64,000 bases of DNA. Source: Apricaphanius iberus (lineage: Eukaryota > Chordata > Actinopteri > Cyprinodontiformes > Aphaniidae). The stretch spans positions 4,221,001-4,285,000 of the forward strand of contig JAPXFQ010001003.1 of the NCBI GenBank assembly GCA_028564705.1. The letters are read 5' to 3'. Positions 48,968 to 63,400 of this stretch are shown piece by piece; positions within the stretch are counted from its first letter, which is position 1, and each line of letters begins with the position of its first letter. Position numbers and translations under genes: made by a program. The notes under the pieces are model-generated. The model did no database searches. It was not told the origin of the DNA and saw only the letters and a program-made list of their open reading frames with translations.

Positions 48968-51900
48968 GTGACCTACAAGCTTGAGTAAATTTTAAAAAAT
49001 GAGGTATATCTATCAACTTTGCCAGTTTCTTCTGATTCACCCATTTGTGTCTTTAACCTCAAAAGAGCTATAACAAAAAAGATTTTTTATTTGGTATGAA
49101 ACACTTCCTCTTGATCCGTTACTGATACTGAAGATATGTAATTCAAGAAACAGAAGGCTTGAGCCACAGTTGTCTCTGAGTTTATTTCAGACATCACTGG
49201 ATGGAAAAAAATAAATAAAAAAGAGTCTCAACACCCACTTCTGTGTGAGCCGCATTTCCACAAACTCCATGGATCAATGTAACAAGGATCTCAATTGTCT
49301 GAACCAGACAGCGTGAACCGTCATTTACAGTGTTTTCAAACTGAGGCTGAAGCCCACACTCTGAGCTTGCTTTCAAAACCCTCCCATAAATGAATAGCTG
49401 CTTCAAAGAACAATATTCCTAAAGAAACATCATGAAAACATTAGCATTTATGACAAGAAACCATTCAACTGGAAACGCACCAAACAGCAGATAGAACAGC
49501 GCATGGTTTGATAAATGACAAGTGAGTTCCACTACATATTTTTGTTCATAACTCTTGCACTGATCTCTAAGACACTGCACAAAGAGCAAAAGAAAAGCTT
49601 CTCTCCCCACTTTGTGAAAGTCATTTCAGTTCAAGCTTGCTCTGCACCATGAGACGATTTGAATGAGCTTATTGCTGGGAAAGCTATTTAGACAACTTGA
49701 TGCAAAGCTGTAAGCTTATACGTTAAAGCTGAAAGTACACCATAAAACTCTGAACTGTGGCCCTGGAGTTAGATTATGAAGGTATGGTCCATCAGTGTTA
49801 AACCTTTGAAAAGTTCATGCATTCTACCCTTGTTAATTAGTTCAACTACTGGGTGCAGAATGCTTATCCAACCATTAAGGACAACTCAAACAGTTTCATG
49901 CTCCTCCCCACTGCACAGAGTTTTGTATTTCTCTATGGCGAAATCAGAGCTTAGCGGTGGCCACAAATCGCACTTCCTGTCTCTAGGCCAGCCGGAGACA
50001 GCGAGAGAAAAAGATTTCATCCCCTGCATGGAGAGATCAGCTCATTTTGATGGATTAACTCTTCCTGGTGGCCTCATGCAGGGCAATAAGACAACCTCCA
50101 TAGTGCAAGGGCAGAAGAGGAATGCTTTTGATGTGACACAAAGATATTCAATCTGCACATTAAAAATGTCAGTGGGTTCTCGAATATCAGAGGACGCAAA
50201 GAGCACACCTTAGGGTCATGACAGGAAATAGCCAGTTTTATGCCTTTGGTGATTCTTGAGGTTTGATGTGGAGCAGTTTCAAACATCCCCCCTCCTGCTT
50301 TAAAGACCCTGCTATTGTAGCCCCAGCATAATAGATGAAGCGCAGTCTCCAGTCCTGTCATATTAAATCTTAGCCTTTCTGTCAACTGTAAAAGAAGAGA
50401 GGTCATTAATGGCAAGTCGTGTCACTACAGTTAGATTGGCACAATATTAGGAAAAGATTTGCCATATTTCAGTTAAATCTTGCAAAGACAATGTTGGCTG
50501 CAATCAAAGACAATCTTCTCACTCTTCTCTTTTGTTCATCGCCCTGATTTACCCTTTTTTTAGGCGCAGAAGGATTTTACCTACTCAAATCTAGATTGAG
50601 TTTCATCAAGTGCCGTTAGAGTCAATTCAACACATTTATGAATGTGACTTAAATATAATTGTCTAACTAATATTCCATCCAAGCAATTCCTTAGGATCGC
50701 AGACTTGCACACATTGATTCTGCAATGGCAACTGTGATTTTGTGTTCAACTCTTATAATCGGACTTAGGAGAAATATGTAGTTTGATGGGATAATTATTT
50801 TTTAAGGGCATCATGCAAAAGTATTCATACGTCTTTTACATTTTTTTTTAGCATTTTCTTACTTGAATCTGTACTATGCTATTTTAATTAACCTTCAATT
50901 AACCTGTTATTGTAATCCATTTTTACCATTAAACAGTTTCTTCACTATACTCAGTGAGCTTTAAAATGTCAGAAACTAAATTGGATGTGGGAGGGTAGGG
51001 CAGGGTTAGGGTCAATCCAACTGGCCTTAAATACTGTCCACATGGAAGGTCTTAAACTTTTAAGACTTTTCTTTTCATTTTTACCTGCTGTCAACATTAA
51101 TACCTGTTTTGTCAATAATATATTGAGCTTCATTTAATGATTGTGTTTCCTTTACTTTTTATTGCAGTAGTTCACAAATCCAAACAGAAAAAACAACATT
51201 GTCTCAGCATTAGCTCACTTAAACCTCTAAATCCAATTTGTGTTCTACAGTCCTTCTACATGACTTTAAGTGGATTGTCGCTGCACACTCACAAAGCACC
51301 GCATACTGTAGACGTTTGACATGTTTACGCAAGAATAAATATTTCTGAAGACGTGATTAAAATCATACAGTTTATTTATCTGAAAACGGCTGCCCCTCTT
51401 AATGTGCCAGTTGGTGACAAAGCCTTTATATAACAGGGCACTCGCAGCTCCATGTGACGCAGGCTCCTACTGAGACAAGTGGTGACAGGGCCATAAATGA
51501 TTAAGAGCATCTTATGTTGCCAGCAGCTTCTGATGTGGGGAGAATGGCATCACAACAACCAAAACGCTTCCACAGCGTTCAGGCTCACACTTGTAATCCC
51601 ACTGATCATAGACACAACACTCAGCTATCCCTGCAACACACTTTCTCTCCTTCAGCCGCTCATCTGGGCACAGCAAAGTCTAGTCAACCCAAATCAGGAG
51701 GCATAAACTGACTGCATCTTACATTTTTAACAGTGAATGCAAAAACGTCTTTTATTTAGGAGGTGGACGCCTTCAGGAGAAAGCTAGAGGGAATCAAGAA
51801 AAAAATAGCAATAATTACATAACAGCACTGAGACTTGGTCTTGTCTGGCTGGTGCTGATCATGTTGCCCTGTCGTCCTTGTCTATTTTCAGAGTTTTGGT

Positions 51901-53334
51901 TCGCATCTGCTACTCTGTATATAATTTTGACAGCTTACTACATAATTTCGCTTGGAAAATGTACTTATGGGAGATAAAACTCATCTTTCAGCAGAAGGTT
52001 ACTTTTAGGTTTGATCAGGGGTCATAATCTGTCATAATTAATAAATGTCAGTTGGTCTGCTTATGGCCATAATTGGTAATTTTGGTCATTTATCTCTAAT
52101 ACACATATAAAAATACGAAACTACAATAGAAGTAAAAACAACACTAAACAGGGTTACAAGCTCGTTTTGGAGGAAGAATGGAAATATATTTCACTTTGAA
52201 CAACCTAGTCTCTCCCATTCCTCTCTCCCTTTGTTTGGTACAATGATATTCAAACGGTCATACCCGTTAGCCAAACTTATATATGACACTCCTAATCAAT
52301 TAATCAATGGCTGCGCATAACGTGACCGTCTCAACTCCAACAATGAGCATCAGCAAATTTCTTTAGCAGGAGCTTTGTTGGCCCTCTAACCTCTAACCCA
52401 AATATCGGATTCCCACGGGGGGTGGGCTGGTTAGGTCTGGTCTTGGAAGCATCACAAGTACTGGGATACCTACAAAAGATTCATTTTGAATGAATAATTG
52501 ACTAAAAGAAAACTGCTGAGAAGACAAAAGTGTCAAGTGTTGAAAAGATAAAAAAAGGGAACAGCTAGATTATGACATTGAGATCTTTTTTGCAGTGCAG
52601 TTCGTAAGAGAATCTTTAAGCCTAGGCATTTATGTGTCATTGTGTATAGTGTTAGAGTTAAACCAGTTGGTTTGCCCACCTTTAAATCACACGCTTATCA
52701 AGCCAATGACTCATTGTTCTTCTAAGGAGTGTAAGATATAAGAGGAAAAATGTGCTGCATGTTCCTCTATACAGGTGATATAGTTTTGAATTAAACAGAA
52801 ATTTACTACAACTACAAGAATCTCCACATTCATTCAAAAAAGCAAATGTTAAAAATGAATATATTTATTTATCTCATAAATGTGCACCATTATATGCTTT
52901 TATTTCAAGCAATTACTGACCAACAATGCTGGGAGTTTCTTCACTTCATACTAGTCAGAAGCATGTTTAATATTTGTAGCTATACTTCAAATGACTCATA
53001 TGACTTGCCTCAATCACACTCTGCTGAATTGGTTGAAAATTATTCTGTTAAGCTATTCTTTGCTTGTTTGTTATTTTTTTACTACTTACTAGTGAGGAAA
53101 CCAGTTCTGCCCGTTTAACTCCATTTCTTAGCTGGAAGGCAAACCCTGTGTGACAAATGACAGAAATATCTTGAAACAGAAAGAGGGTGAGAATGTTCTG
53201 AAAGAGGCAGTCTCACCACTTGTTAGTCACCTATTAAACACAGGTATAAGCCTGGAGTTTACCAGGTCCAACCACATATCTCCTATTATACCATCCTCCC
53301 CCTCAGAACCAAGGCAAAATTTCTAGAATTTCCA
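48968..53334. other. no gene recognised
   Basis: Non-coding, possibly intronic. Bases about 49900-50210 and 51390-51710 are less AT-rich and could be regulatory. Bases about 50815-50930 (CATGCAAAAGTATTCATACG) may be a piece of the CACTGCCTTG-type transposon. Confidence 0.5.
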
Positions 53335-53432
53335 CATTTTAAGTATCGGTTTAGTATTCGTATTTTTTAACTTTAACTGATACAGTACATAAGAACAGTC
53401 TCGGCCCCGATACCCGAATCGGTGCATCCCTA
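53335..53432 (-). mobile_element. hAT-like transposon end, solitary
   Basis: On the minus strand it begins TAGGGATGCACCGATTCGGG and continues TATCGGGGCCGAGAC, a terminal sequence type that I associate with hAT elements of fishes. No matching second end was found in the window. Confidence 0.6.
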
Positions 53433-56400
53433 ATATAAAACACACCCAAGTATCAATAAATACAAAATTAAACATTTACAATTTGGAGGTTTAAAATTAC
53501 AAAAGGTACATTCAAAATCTTTGACTCAAGACACAAAGCATTTAACGTGAAGATAGGATTCATTCACTCAACAGGGTTACTTCAAGCTGGCTTTCTGGCT
53601 GCTGAAAACCAAACCAAAAATCTGCTCAAAACATCCATTTTAGCAAATACCACAACAATCAGGGGTCAAACGGCCACTAAGATAAAAGCCACTGCAGCAA
53701 GTTTGTTAATCCTCTTATTGCACAATCAGACATTTCAAGGCTTTCAATTAAATAAGGAGCACAGTGGCTGATTCCAGTGCTTTACTGTAAAAACTATGAC
53801 TGGTTTAAAACATTACAGGGTTAGTCTTTGAATTGTGTCCTAGTGTGTTGTGGATTAGTGTTCAAAGCACCATTGCCATCCAGACAAAGAAACCAAACCA
53901 CAGAAGGATTAACGACATTGCATTTAAAGGGGCCTGGGCTCAAACACGAGGAGCAAATGGCCCATCTCTCCTATTTTAAAATACTGCAAAAAACCTTTCG
54001 TAGCCTTCACCTTATCCGAAAAAAAAACAACCGAAACAAAAAGAAAAAAAATGGATGAACAGTGTAAATAAAAATTACCCTTCAAAAGCATCCCCCCAAA
54101 CAATCCTTATAGCAACCCTTGTTTGAGGCAGAAGCTCCTGTTCTGACAAGTTCACACCCTGCAACAGAATGACCGCACGGCTGCCTTGAAAGATATTATT
54201 TTAATCTTTCCAAATCCTGATATTCAGCACTGCAGGACAACCCCTCCGAACACTTCCTCGGTGTTTCCAGTCAAGCTGACCTTTTATGAAGCCGTAACTC
54301 CTGCATGGCTGGACAGAGCACTGGGTGGGCTGCCACACATTTTTGGCTACAAAAACCAAACGGATTGGGTCGTTATCGTCTGAGAAGATATGTTTGGGTG
54401 AAAAATACACATGGTCTCTGTTAAAAATAAAAAAATACCAAATAAAAGGTTACAGGGGGAGAGCCGTTTTTGCTTGTTGGTCAGTATTATTTCAGGATTC
54501 TTCTGGCACCGATAGAAGCACTGAAAGTACTCAACGGGGCAGAAAAAAAAAAAAAAGTGGTTAGAAGATTCACTAAATCGCGCCAGCTCACTGACAGACG
54601 TTCTTTCACCGGGTCCCACATAAAATATATCCAACCCTCATTACAGCCACAGTGGAGGGATTGTACTGAACTCTGTGTCCACAGGAGAGTACTTGTGTAA
54701 TCATCAAAATCCTTCTACTCAGTCGAGGACAAACAGGCCAGTTTCACGCCTGGTACCAGGAGCCAGGATCAGAGCCAAGTCGTTAAATAAATCGTCCAAT
54801 AGCTGCTGGACAATGAAACAAAGCTGAATTTCTACAAATTACATAACGCATTGTTGAAGCAGAAGAATGCCAGAGTCACAGTTGGCTTGTGTTGTACTGC
54901 AGTTTGTAGATTGAATTCATCTACAACAATGGCTTCTGTTTCCCTTGAGAGAAAATTCTCTAAAAAAAAAAAGAGACCTTGCAGAGATAAAATATGACCC
55001 AAAAGATAAGTGATGACAAGTATGCAAAAGAAAAGCACACACAGCAAGTTTGGTAAAGATCTGCAGGAGGTCTTTCAGTGCGACTGGATGATAAGTGACT
55101 GGGTCAATCTCTCAACGGCTTCCAGCCTTTTTATCAGCAGCCTGCCCCACAAAACACACAACCGCAGCTATAAAGGCCCTCAAGCAGAAAGGCTTGACCA
55201 ACATAATGAGTTAATAAACCCCTATGGTGTTAACTTTAATGACACAGACGGCAAACAACAAAACACTCTCTGACAATAAAGAGGCTGGGAGTCAATTTGC
55301 CCCTTTACTAAATCATACCCCTGCATTTTACACCAACCTATTTAAACCACAGCATTTCAGCTTCTAAACTTCTGGATATACGAGAAGTTTAAGAATAATG
55401 CAAATATATGATCAGAAAATACTAAAATTCGACACGCAAAACATAAACAACAGAAAAGCTCTGGGTAAACTTCCACCTCTTTTTTGTCACCCGCACAGTT
55501 CTCCTTAATCCCTCCCTATTTCGATTTTGTCGCATGAAAAAAGGTTCCACACTAAAGTTTTGTTTCTTGTTCCTTATAATCAGGTATTTTTATAAATTGA
55601 AAAAATTAAAAAAATATATCCTTAAATCTCCTGTATACTTACATTTTTCTGATCCTCATTTGTAACTATTAATAAAACTAAATATGTTTCCTGACCAACG
55701 CCTCTAAGTTACAAAGTGATGGGTGGTCAGAACTTTATTTCCTGACGCATATTTTGCTGTGTATGGTTTTCAAACTGTTTGATGACAATGTTTTTGGCCA
55801 GTCTGATTGAGTAGTGTTGTGTTTGTGCCAACACATGATAAAGATCTCAGTGACCAAAGCAATTATGGGGTCATCATCATAATGGCTCTGCACTCTCCCC
55901 GAAGAGTCGGGATTATGTGGGAAATGTGAGTTATTCAATATCATCATGGCAATATTCAACAATGCCACACATTTTTATTAATTTTTATTTAATAATCTTG
56001 TTCAGCCCTAACCTCCACCCCAACATAGAACATGCAAACTCACAAGAATTACATCAAGAGTCAACTATTTCTGACAAGTTCCTAACATAAAGGCCGGTGT
56101 CTGAACATGGCTCCCTTTATTCTGAAAGGCAAACTGTCAGAATAATCGCATCGTTGCTCTATTTTTTCACATCCTGTGTAGTCCTGTGGACAAGCACACT
56201 GAGAGCAAGCATGTATTTAAATTGTTCTGAATGTCAATCTTACAGGATTTTCTTCCAAGCAACCAAAGTTAAATCCTATCTCAGATGATAGTCTCAGTGT
56301 GAAACAGCTGATCACTGTAATAATTTAATCAGCTACAAACGAACACTACAGTCAAGTTCATTAAAAGTCAAAATAACCTCTACAGGGGTAATTTAACCAT

Positions 56401-58654
56401 GTGGGTGAAGAAGAGCAATTCCACTTTCCTTTATTTTACATGGCTTTATACATGTTATGTTATACAAATAAGTGGCTTTGGAAAGAATTATCAACTAAAT
56501 AATGATTAAATACAAATATCAAAATTATATATCAGATTTTGCCATGAAAATAAATTAGATTAACGATAAGTCGTTTCTTTTCCACCCATAAATAAATACA
56601 TTTTAAAAATGCCCCTATCAGCATATCTGGCTATTAACCGTAAAACATTAGGATGGAATTGAAACATAAGATAAACAATTTATTTAAAATTGCAAAAACT
56701 TTGAAACTAGTTAAATGAAAAAAAAAAGTTATACTTTCAAACTAATTCAGGAATCTTCTTTTTTTTGTAAGTTTTAAAAGTCAAATAGTTTTCCATTCCT
56801 GCAAAGAAAAGGATTTCCTAATTTCAGTCAAGGGCCTTCTTCCCTGTTTCATAATTCACTTTAAATATTTATAATTCAAATGTTTTTACTCAGTGGCAGA
56901 CCAGGACTGCTCCAAGGCCAATTTAGCTGAGAGCACTTAACTAAGGAGTCATGCAGAATGTGGTTTGGTTTGACCAAAATATTGTCCTGATGGGCCATAT
57001 GTCGCTCCTAACCTATTATGCATCAGTGAGCTTTATTAGCGCCCTTGCAGATGTGCAAAACAATAATGCCATGCAGAGTCATGCATCCCCAAATGATCGT
57101 GAAAGCTGGCTTTTCAGCAGTACCCAGATAACAAACCAGATGGTTCTTTGATCGTATTTTCTGAAACTGTGGCGTCTTTAATTTCCATGAATTCAAATGA
57201 AAATATTTCCCACAGAGCTGACAGCCTTTGTTTGCTTTTATTTTCTTTTATTTAAGTTTACTAAAGCTTATAGGGAGAACTATCACGTCTAATATTAATT
57301 CACTAATGTCTACCAATCACAAAGAGTCATTAAAAAAACAAATCAAGCCAAATTCCCTATTAAGCAAAAGCACAAGCCGAATGAATTACTGTGAACATCC
57401 TAGAACGGAACTGGAGCCTTTTCTCTCGTTAAAGCAGATTAGAACCCTTTAAGTTATCGAGTAGTTGGTTAGTTCTCGTCAAAAGACAGATTACTTTGAT
57501 AGTCTAGTTAAGAGTTTTACAATTCTCACCTATTTTGTGGAATGCTTTAAAAGAGAGAAAAAAAAGGAGGGGATTCAGGGTTTCTGAGGAAAGCAGATCT
57601 CTTTAAACTGTATCTACACGCCTCAAATGAGGCCTTTTTGCCTCGTATGAACTACGTGGCTTCCCGCTCTGTGGTTTCGCCACCTTGGTGGAGGGCGTCA
57701 CATTGAACTGTCGGTGTGAACAGACCTGGTTGACAACATTTTTCTCAGAGTTCAGTTTGAGGACCACGGTCTCAGCGGGGAACTTTTGCCCAGAGCATAT
57801 CGACCAGGAAGTACCAACCAATCATGCTCAATCCCAAGAGCATATAAACGAGACCAACTAAGCTAACATGCATTTTTTTAACAGTCCATAGATAATTATT
57901 TTATTTTTTTTTTAAACTCATTTTATCATTTCCAAAATTAAAAGCAGTGTCATCCAGAATATCTAGTTAACATTCAGCACTGAACCCACTTATAATTAAT
58001 TATAGATTATTTTAATTAAAAGAGAATAAAAGGGATTAACCTTCAGGATCTTAAGTGCAGTCTTATACTGGAGAGACTTCAGTGCAGCTGCATGTGGCTG
58101 TATATATACAGAATGATAAAACAATTTGGAATGTTGTAAATTATGCGTAATGTTTCTGAAAAAGATGCTAAGATTTAGTCTGGAAGGAGTTCATATGCAG
58201 GCAGAATAAAAACAAATAAAACGTATCAGGCCATGTGAATCGAGGAGGAGAAGCTAGATCATACTGAAAGGGTCGATTCTCGCTATACATTACATTCACT
58301 ACGAGTTCAGTTTCATATTTCATTCACCATATTTTGTCTGATCTTAAAGTATAGCAAGAGTTTTGCAGATATTTCAATAATTTCTGTAGACAACTTAAAA
58401 ATAAGAATATCTCTCAAACAAAGCGCTATTTTTGAGTTTTAGCACTTCATCTATTAACTCCATGCTATTTTCAAAAAAGGAAGTGCTAACAATGAGCAAA
58501 TCACTGTGGCTTTAATGCGTGTACATGTGACACAGCAAGTCATCCCATGAGAAACCCAGCTGTAAAATATCATAAGACTCAGGCAGATTCTTTATTAGTT
58601 CCATTTTACAGTAATCTGTTTTTCTTCTATTAAATATATGGTAAATAGACTGAA
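53433..58654. other. no gene recognised
   Basis: Non-coding sequence. A possible further hAT-type end (minus strand TTAGGGCTGAACAAGATTAT at about 56010) and a GC-richer patch at 57600-57860 are the only features that stand out. Confidence 0.5.
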
Positions 58655-58892
58655 CTTATAGAGCTTTTCTAGTCATACTGACCACTCAAAGTGCTTTACA
58701 TTGAAGCCATATTCACACTCACATTCATACACAGATAGCCAACATGGCTTGGTAGGACGATGTAGAATTTTTGGGGTTAAGTGCCTTGCCCAGAGGCACA
58801 TCGCAATGTGACTGGAGGAAACTGGAATTGAACCAACAACCCTCTGATTGCAAGTCAACTACTGTACCACTGAGCCTCAGTCGCCCCAAAAT
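58655..58892 (-). mobile_element. tRNA-derived SINE with LINE-like 3' end
   Basis: Read on the minus strand, the head GGGGCGACTGAGGCTCAGTG holds an A-box-like GGCTCAGTGG, and a B-box-like GGTTCAATTCC follows. Then come GTGCCTCTGGGCAAGGCACT and GTGAGTGTGAATATGG. The 3' end AAAGCACTTTGAGTGGTCAG leads to AAAAGCTCTATAAGTTCAGT. This is a common percomorph SINE layout and is a different family from the SINE at 22232. Confidence 0.88.
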
Positions 58893-60024
58893 ATATTTGA
58901 AGACACTACTTTGATCCAACTTTAATTTCCAGGAAGCTGTGAGCATTTGTTACAATTAATTTAACCGACTAAATCACAGGCTGTAATGAGTGTTAAAGTC
59001 CATCAACAGCCATTACTTGCAATTTACATTAACATGTTCAAAGGTTATTAGACATTTGGCTTCTCTGAAGAGTGACTATGGGTATATAGATAAGCAGAGA
59101 TACACGCCCTAGTAGATCCAATGGAGAGAAAAAAAATGTATATATACAGGTAATACGTCTGTAACTAAAATCGCAACCATGTCACAAAGACGTCACTAGA
59201 AAGAACAAACCCTGCAGACACACCTGACACAGGCGCATGTATGTGAACAGGATATCAAAACAATGCACATACCAACACATTCATGAAAGATGAGGCTAAA
59301 AGGTGACCCCCTCTGCTTACTGTGATTCGCACTCAATAAAGCAGAGCAACGGAGGCCTTTGATCTTGATCCATTAAAGTATTGTGATTTCACCTCCATTC
59401 ACAGAACAGCACAGCTGACCTGAAAAGGTCCTCCAGAGATTCAGGAAGGAAGGTGTGTGAGCCTTTACTCATATGGAAACCGACGTTATTCACAAACTGT
59501 AATACAATAGTAGTACAGTTTGTGAGATACAATAGAACCTCTTCAACGAGTGCTCTGGTATGATTTTGTCATGGAGCCGGCTTAAAGATTATCTCAGTTA
59601 CACAAACAGTCCTCCTTTGTCTTTGAGGAAATAGCCCCAGATTTTTGCGTCCACACGAAGCCGATGAACAGTGAAGGTCTACTTGAAAAAAGGTAGAGGC
59701 TGGTGGCTTGGATCAAGATATAGCAACAGTTACTTCTAGAAAAAGGCTAAAAACTCAGATCATACAATTTAAATTCCTTTAAAAGAGATGCTACACAAGT
59801 CCCGGGGAAGGTGTATTCCATCATGAAAAAAATATATAATTTTTATCTTTTTTTGGATCAATCACTGACTTAAAGTTTGTTTTTATAGTATATTATGCTC
59901 ACCTGAAGGACCGAAATGTTTTAAAAATGAAAATTTCCCTGATACCATTTTGTTAATTTATTTAATCCAATTTGTTGAAAAGGAAATACTCAATATAAGT
60001 AACTCAGCAATATAGATTCACCAC
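58893..60024. other. no gene recognised
   Basis: Non-coding sequence with no supported feature. Confidence 0.5.
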
Positions 60025-60465
60025 CTAGTCACGGTTAAGTATTCGCGGGTTCACCTTTTAGCGGACTTTTCTTTGAAATTTAACACACAAAAAAAGATTC
60101 CAGGAAAATACGCTAATTCAAAGATTTTAATTTCCATAGAGCTTATCTAAAAGGCAGATTGGGAAGCTGAAATACCTAGGCACAAAGCTACCCAACATGC
60201 TGTCGGCAGGCGTTAGTAAGGCAACCCTTCCAGGAGCACTGTCAATTTTCCTTTGTGCTGATTGGCTGTACCCCAAGGACACAGATAAAGACTGTAAACA
60301 TTTCCTTATGTGGAAGTTCCAGTGCGTACCAATGCATATTAAGGTAAATGTGGTTTTAAAAGCAGGCGGTTGTAAGGGTCGCAAGCATTCACAGGTATTA
60401 GCTATTCGTGGAAGGCCTTCGTGGTCCTACACCCCCCGCAAATACCAGGGTTCTACTCTATAGAG
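60025..60465. mobile_element. pogo/Tigger-like DNA-transposon remnant
   Basis: The left part AGTATTCGCGGGTTCACC and the right part, read inward ACCCTGGTATTTGCGGGG, are of the 'ATTCGCGGG' terminal type found in pogo-like elements. The interior has further CGAATAG and GTATTAG motifs. No transposase frame survives and the exact ends are not resolved. Confidence 0.5.
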
Positions 60466-63400
60466 TACTTCAACAATATTTGCAAAACAAAAAACAGCTC
60501 CTACATATTTATTTAGTTAGTATTTAGCGTAATTTCCTTTAGGATAAGTCCACGTTTAATGAATAAATAGTGGCACAGATTGTTATGTGGACAGATATGT
60601 GCACACAAGGTTTACCGATTGTGTGTTGAGATCACAGAACAGCAAATTCTGCACATCTTGTGCTTATGATCTGCATCTAAGGATTCAAAGTGGTCCCAAG
60701 CAAATTTTGTGCAAATACTGTCAGACTTACATTTGTTTTGTTTTTTGTTTTTTTGACTTTAGGTTCTCACAGTTTGAGGATCCTTTAATCCACTTGTAAA
60801 CACGAAGCAGAGTAAAATCATCAAGTCAAAGCTTGAGAATGTCTCTGTGCGACTAGAAGTGGACCATCATAGGATATAATGTATAATGAGATCAGCATTC
60901 CTACAGATCTTGCTGATAGAGTACTTTTACTTTTAAGTTTTCCATCAACAGCAGCTGCTATATTTTCGAACAGATTTTTCTTTTTTGCTTGGCTTTTAGC
61001 TTGTTTACGAGATCTCTTCTGATAAGATGCTTTACGTGGTAAACTTACAATTTAGAAAAAAAAAAGTTTCCTCTGATAGTTTGCAGGTTCTCATAAAGGT
61101 AATTTTTTTTTTTTTTGGGGGGGGGGGGGGGTTGTTGATAAATTATGCTGTATGAATTTTTTTAAGTATGGATAAATCTCACAAAATGTAGCACCATAAA
61201 GGCCAACAGGAAGAAAAGAAATACAACTGATAATTAAAGTTTTTGGTGTTTTTCACTACTTCTTAAAAACACTTTTGAGACTTAAAAAATCTATCCTTGA
61301 GCTGAAAAAAAATTTATATAAAATAGTATCTTGAAAACCCAAAGAGATTATGGAATGTGGCAGTGGGAGGTTTGTTAAACTATTTCTCCACAAAAGGACT
61401 TAGTGAGTAACACTAAACTGCAAAATGTTAAAGAATGAGCCAGAGCCCACTGAAATTTTTCCTTTACTCGTCATTACCACATGACTGAAGCCTTCTTAAC
61501 AAAACAAAATACCAGAAAAAAGGTTTTGATTGGTTTTTAAAAGTATTTTTCTGTGATTACGCAATACATTAAGGAGTTTCACCACACGAAATGCAGACAG
61601 GTGTCCCTCAAGAAGATTGGCACCATTTTGCTTTTGTTTTTAATGCAGTGAATTGAAAGCACCTGGAACAGCCATTAGCTCAGATCAGGTAACCATCTGG
61701 ACTGGTTAAACAGCATGCTAAAATTTAGAAAACCATGACGATTGAAGAAAGTGACGGCAACAAACACTTACAATCAGGTGCTTCTAGTTACGAAACAACT
61801 GCAATGGAGAAAATGGGCGGCGAATTGGAGAAAGCAAAACAGCCTAGCATAAAAAAAATCCTGTTTAGCAGGTTATTGTCTTCTCCGACAGAGATGCAAA
61901 TGATAGCAACTGAAACAGACAAAGATTAGAAGACTGAATGTCAGGTTAGGTTGTTATGGAAAGGAAAAATGAACTCAACCCCTGAGAATAGATTTAAAGT
62001 AATAATGTGTAATTAGAATATGAAGAAACTCCAGAACGGGGCTCAGGTTGCCCTTTAACATGTCCTGGCACGGTGTCTATGCAGCAATATTTTTCATCTG
62101 AGAGGTTTGGATGAGTCTCCTTAACAAACTTAACATAAAAGGCACTGACCTGTGTGGGTTACTATGAAGAAACCTCTGTGTTTAGGGAACTTCCAAATTA
62201 ATCAATGGCCCTTTCTTTCGTCACTTAGTTAGAGACTGCTGGAGTCGGATTAATTTTCTCTAACATAAGTCACATGGACATGAAGACATTGACCTCATGC
62301 TGTTTGAATATTAATTCAAATATCATGAGAAGCTTTCATTTAGCTGGCAGTGTGAATCCTATAACTGAAAAATGAAAAAAAAACGCAGAAAAACAAGAGC
62401 CCGAAACTTCCCTGAATCATCCTATAATCTAAAACAGCTAAGATTTCATATTGCTTTAACAGTTTCCTGTTAATAAGTACTTTTAATAAGACAGAGAATG
62501 TGGCAAATTCTCACAATAGGGACTTTTTTTTTTTCAGGAATCTGGGTGGAATTTCTGAGGCCAATATTCCCCCTCTGATATCTAGCAGAGTAGGGGAGAA
62601 AAATGTACCTCGGTTTGTGTGGAACATAAGTGCCTGATTATGTCGTAAAATGGAGGCGTTAATTTGGAAAAACACAGAGTCCCAAACACCCCATTTCCCC
62701 ACGTTGTTAGCCCACAAAAATCCCATCAGATAAAGTGCTCTGTCTGATTTATGCGCTCAGCATTAGTTTCAAACACTAACCTTAAAACATTGCTAGAGTA
62801 AACTAATAATGCACTTCTCCCTGGTGCACAGAAAGAACGTTGGTAGTGGTGCCACAGCTGTATAAAAATATCTGCATACCAGAGATCTCAAGCGTTTGTC
62901 ATTTATTTTCTCTCCTGTGTCTCTTAAACCCTAGTTAGGAAGTCAGTTTAAAGAGTTTACAGCTAAAATTAGTTTTAAAAATGAACTTAGGATGATGTAT
63001 TAGGGAGTATTACTTTATTTGTTAGATGTATTTTGCTGCTACAATCTTCTAACTTTAAAACTATTACAGTGAAGTTCAGCAGAATAAAAATTGAAAATAT
63101 CAGCAACTTATGACAACAACATTCTCTCCTGCATTGTTCCTCCTATCCCTCCAAAAGAAGACCAATTAAATTGAATAATTCAGAAGAAAACAGCCAGGTT
63201 AAGCTTTGAAAATATTTGGGGAAAATTAAACAGTCTTAAAGAAATTTTCTTCACCTGGATTGAACATAAAGTGATGCAACTCTCCTTCAAAAGCCAAAGA
63301 TCTGGGTGAAAGAGCGCGTAAACTTTCCCTGTATGAAGGTTTTTCTAAAAACCAGAATGTTTTAAGCATTACCTTATGTCCACACAGAAATAGTGTTTTA

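Noticed and set aside
49776..50213. 145-codon plus-strand open frame
   Set aside because: No recognisable family, no consistent upstream or downstream exon, and likely intronic; not enough to call a gene.
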